NCBI GenBank assembly: GCA_017654935.2
Contig: CM065694.1
Location: 4,698,712 to 4,762,711 of the forward strand
Direction: 5' to 3'
Length of the DNA: 64,000 nt
Source: Phymorhynchus buccinoides
Lineage: Eukaryota; Mollusca; Gastropoda; Neogastropoda; Raphitomidae
Below the pieces are notes generated by a model, which was given only the letters and a program-made list of their open reading frames with translations, was not told where the DNA came from and ran no database searches. The translations under genes were made by a program, and so were the position numbers. The stretch's first letter is position 1. Each line of letters begins with the position of its first letter. Of this stretch, positions 63,759 to 64,000 are shown piece after piece.

Positions 63759-64000
63759 AGGATGTTGATATATGTTAATTAGAAATTCTGATGATAAAGA
63801 AGTAAATAACTTGGGCAGGGGTCTTCTTAATTTATGCTCAACGTTTGTGTTATTATAAACGGCCGTTCTCAGTATGCTTTTGATGGTCCACTAACTTTTG
63901 TTTCAACTACCGGTGGTGGTAGCCTTATTGCTTTTTTTTAGCATCTTGTGATGTATTTTACATGGATGTATAAAGTCTATGCTTGTTTAGGATTCCATTG

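Overview
The window is a repeat-dense metazoan genomic segment with no bacterial or viral gene layout. Its backbone is the 5' part of one long minus-strand gene, an axonemal dynein heavy chain whose N-terminal tail resembles the DNAH5/DNAH8 (outer-arm gamma) class. I reconstructed 28 coding exons, from a start codon at 57327-57325 down to 4484. Every junction has AG/GT borders, all phases agree, and the sum is exactly 4941 coding bases (1647 codons). The motor domain lies beyond the low-coordinate edge. Cilia, many long introns, tRNA-derived SINEs, CR1-like LINE ends, long GA/CT and CA tracts and abundant MITEs fit a lophotrochozoan, most likely a mollusc (gastropod). That placement is inference.

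Layout, following the gene from right to left. 57840-64000: upstream flank with LINE remnants, an intact Tc1-like transposon (58770-60402), GA/CT tracts and a perfect hairpin. 57327-57073: first coding exon, with a candidate RFX X-box about 150 bp upstream. 57072-4484: exons 2-28 separated by introns made largely of MITEs, SINEs and tandem arrays. The intron between exons 22 and 21 (15368-20673) holds a decayed 3.4-kb element (16774-20142). It has inverted termini and a plus-strand pseudogene for a FEN1/PIN-like nuclease with a Cys-rich tail.

Two observations stand out. First, 13 of the 28 exons are edged by a tandem array whose repeat unit is the exon end itself plus its splice site, so dozens of extra donor or acceptor copies sit next to the true ones. 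At exon 5 the unit length is always a multiple of three and the whole array stays open. Second, the 16.8-20.1 kb element looks like a TIR-bounded mobile element carrying a PIN/FEN1-like protein in place of any transposase I recognise.

At least ten short dispersed repeat families recur inside the window. Target-site duplications are readable for several: 6 bp for the CAGACCTG family, 8 bp for a TTAGGG-carrying family, TA for a pogo-like family, and 11 bp for a SINE. Several insertions end within 10-27 bp of dynein splice sites.
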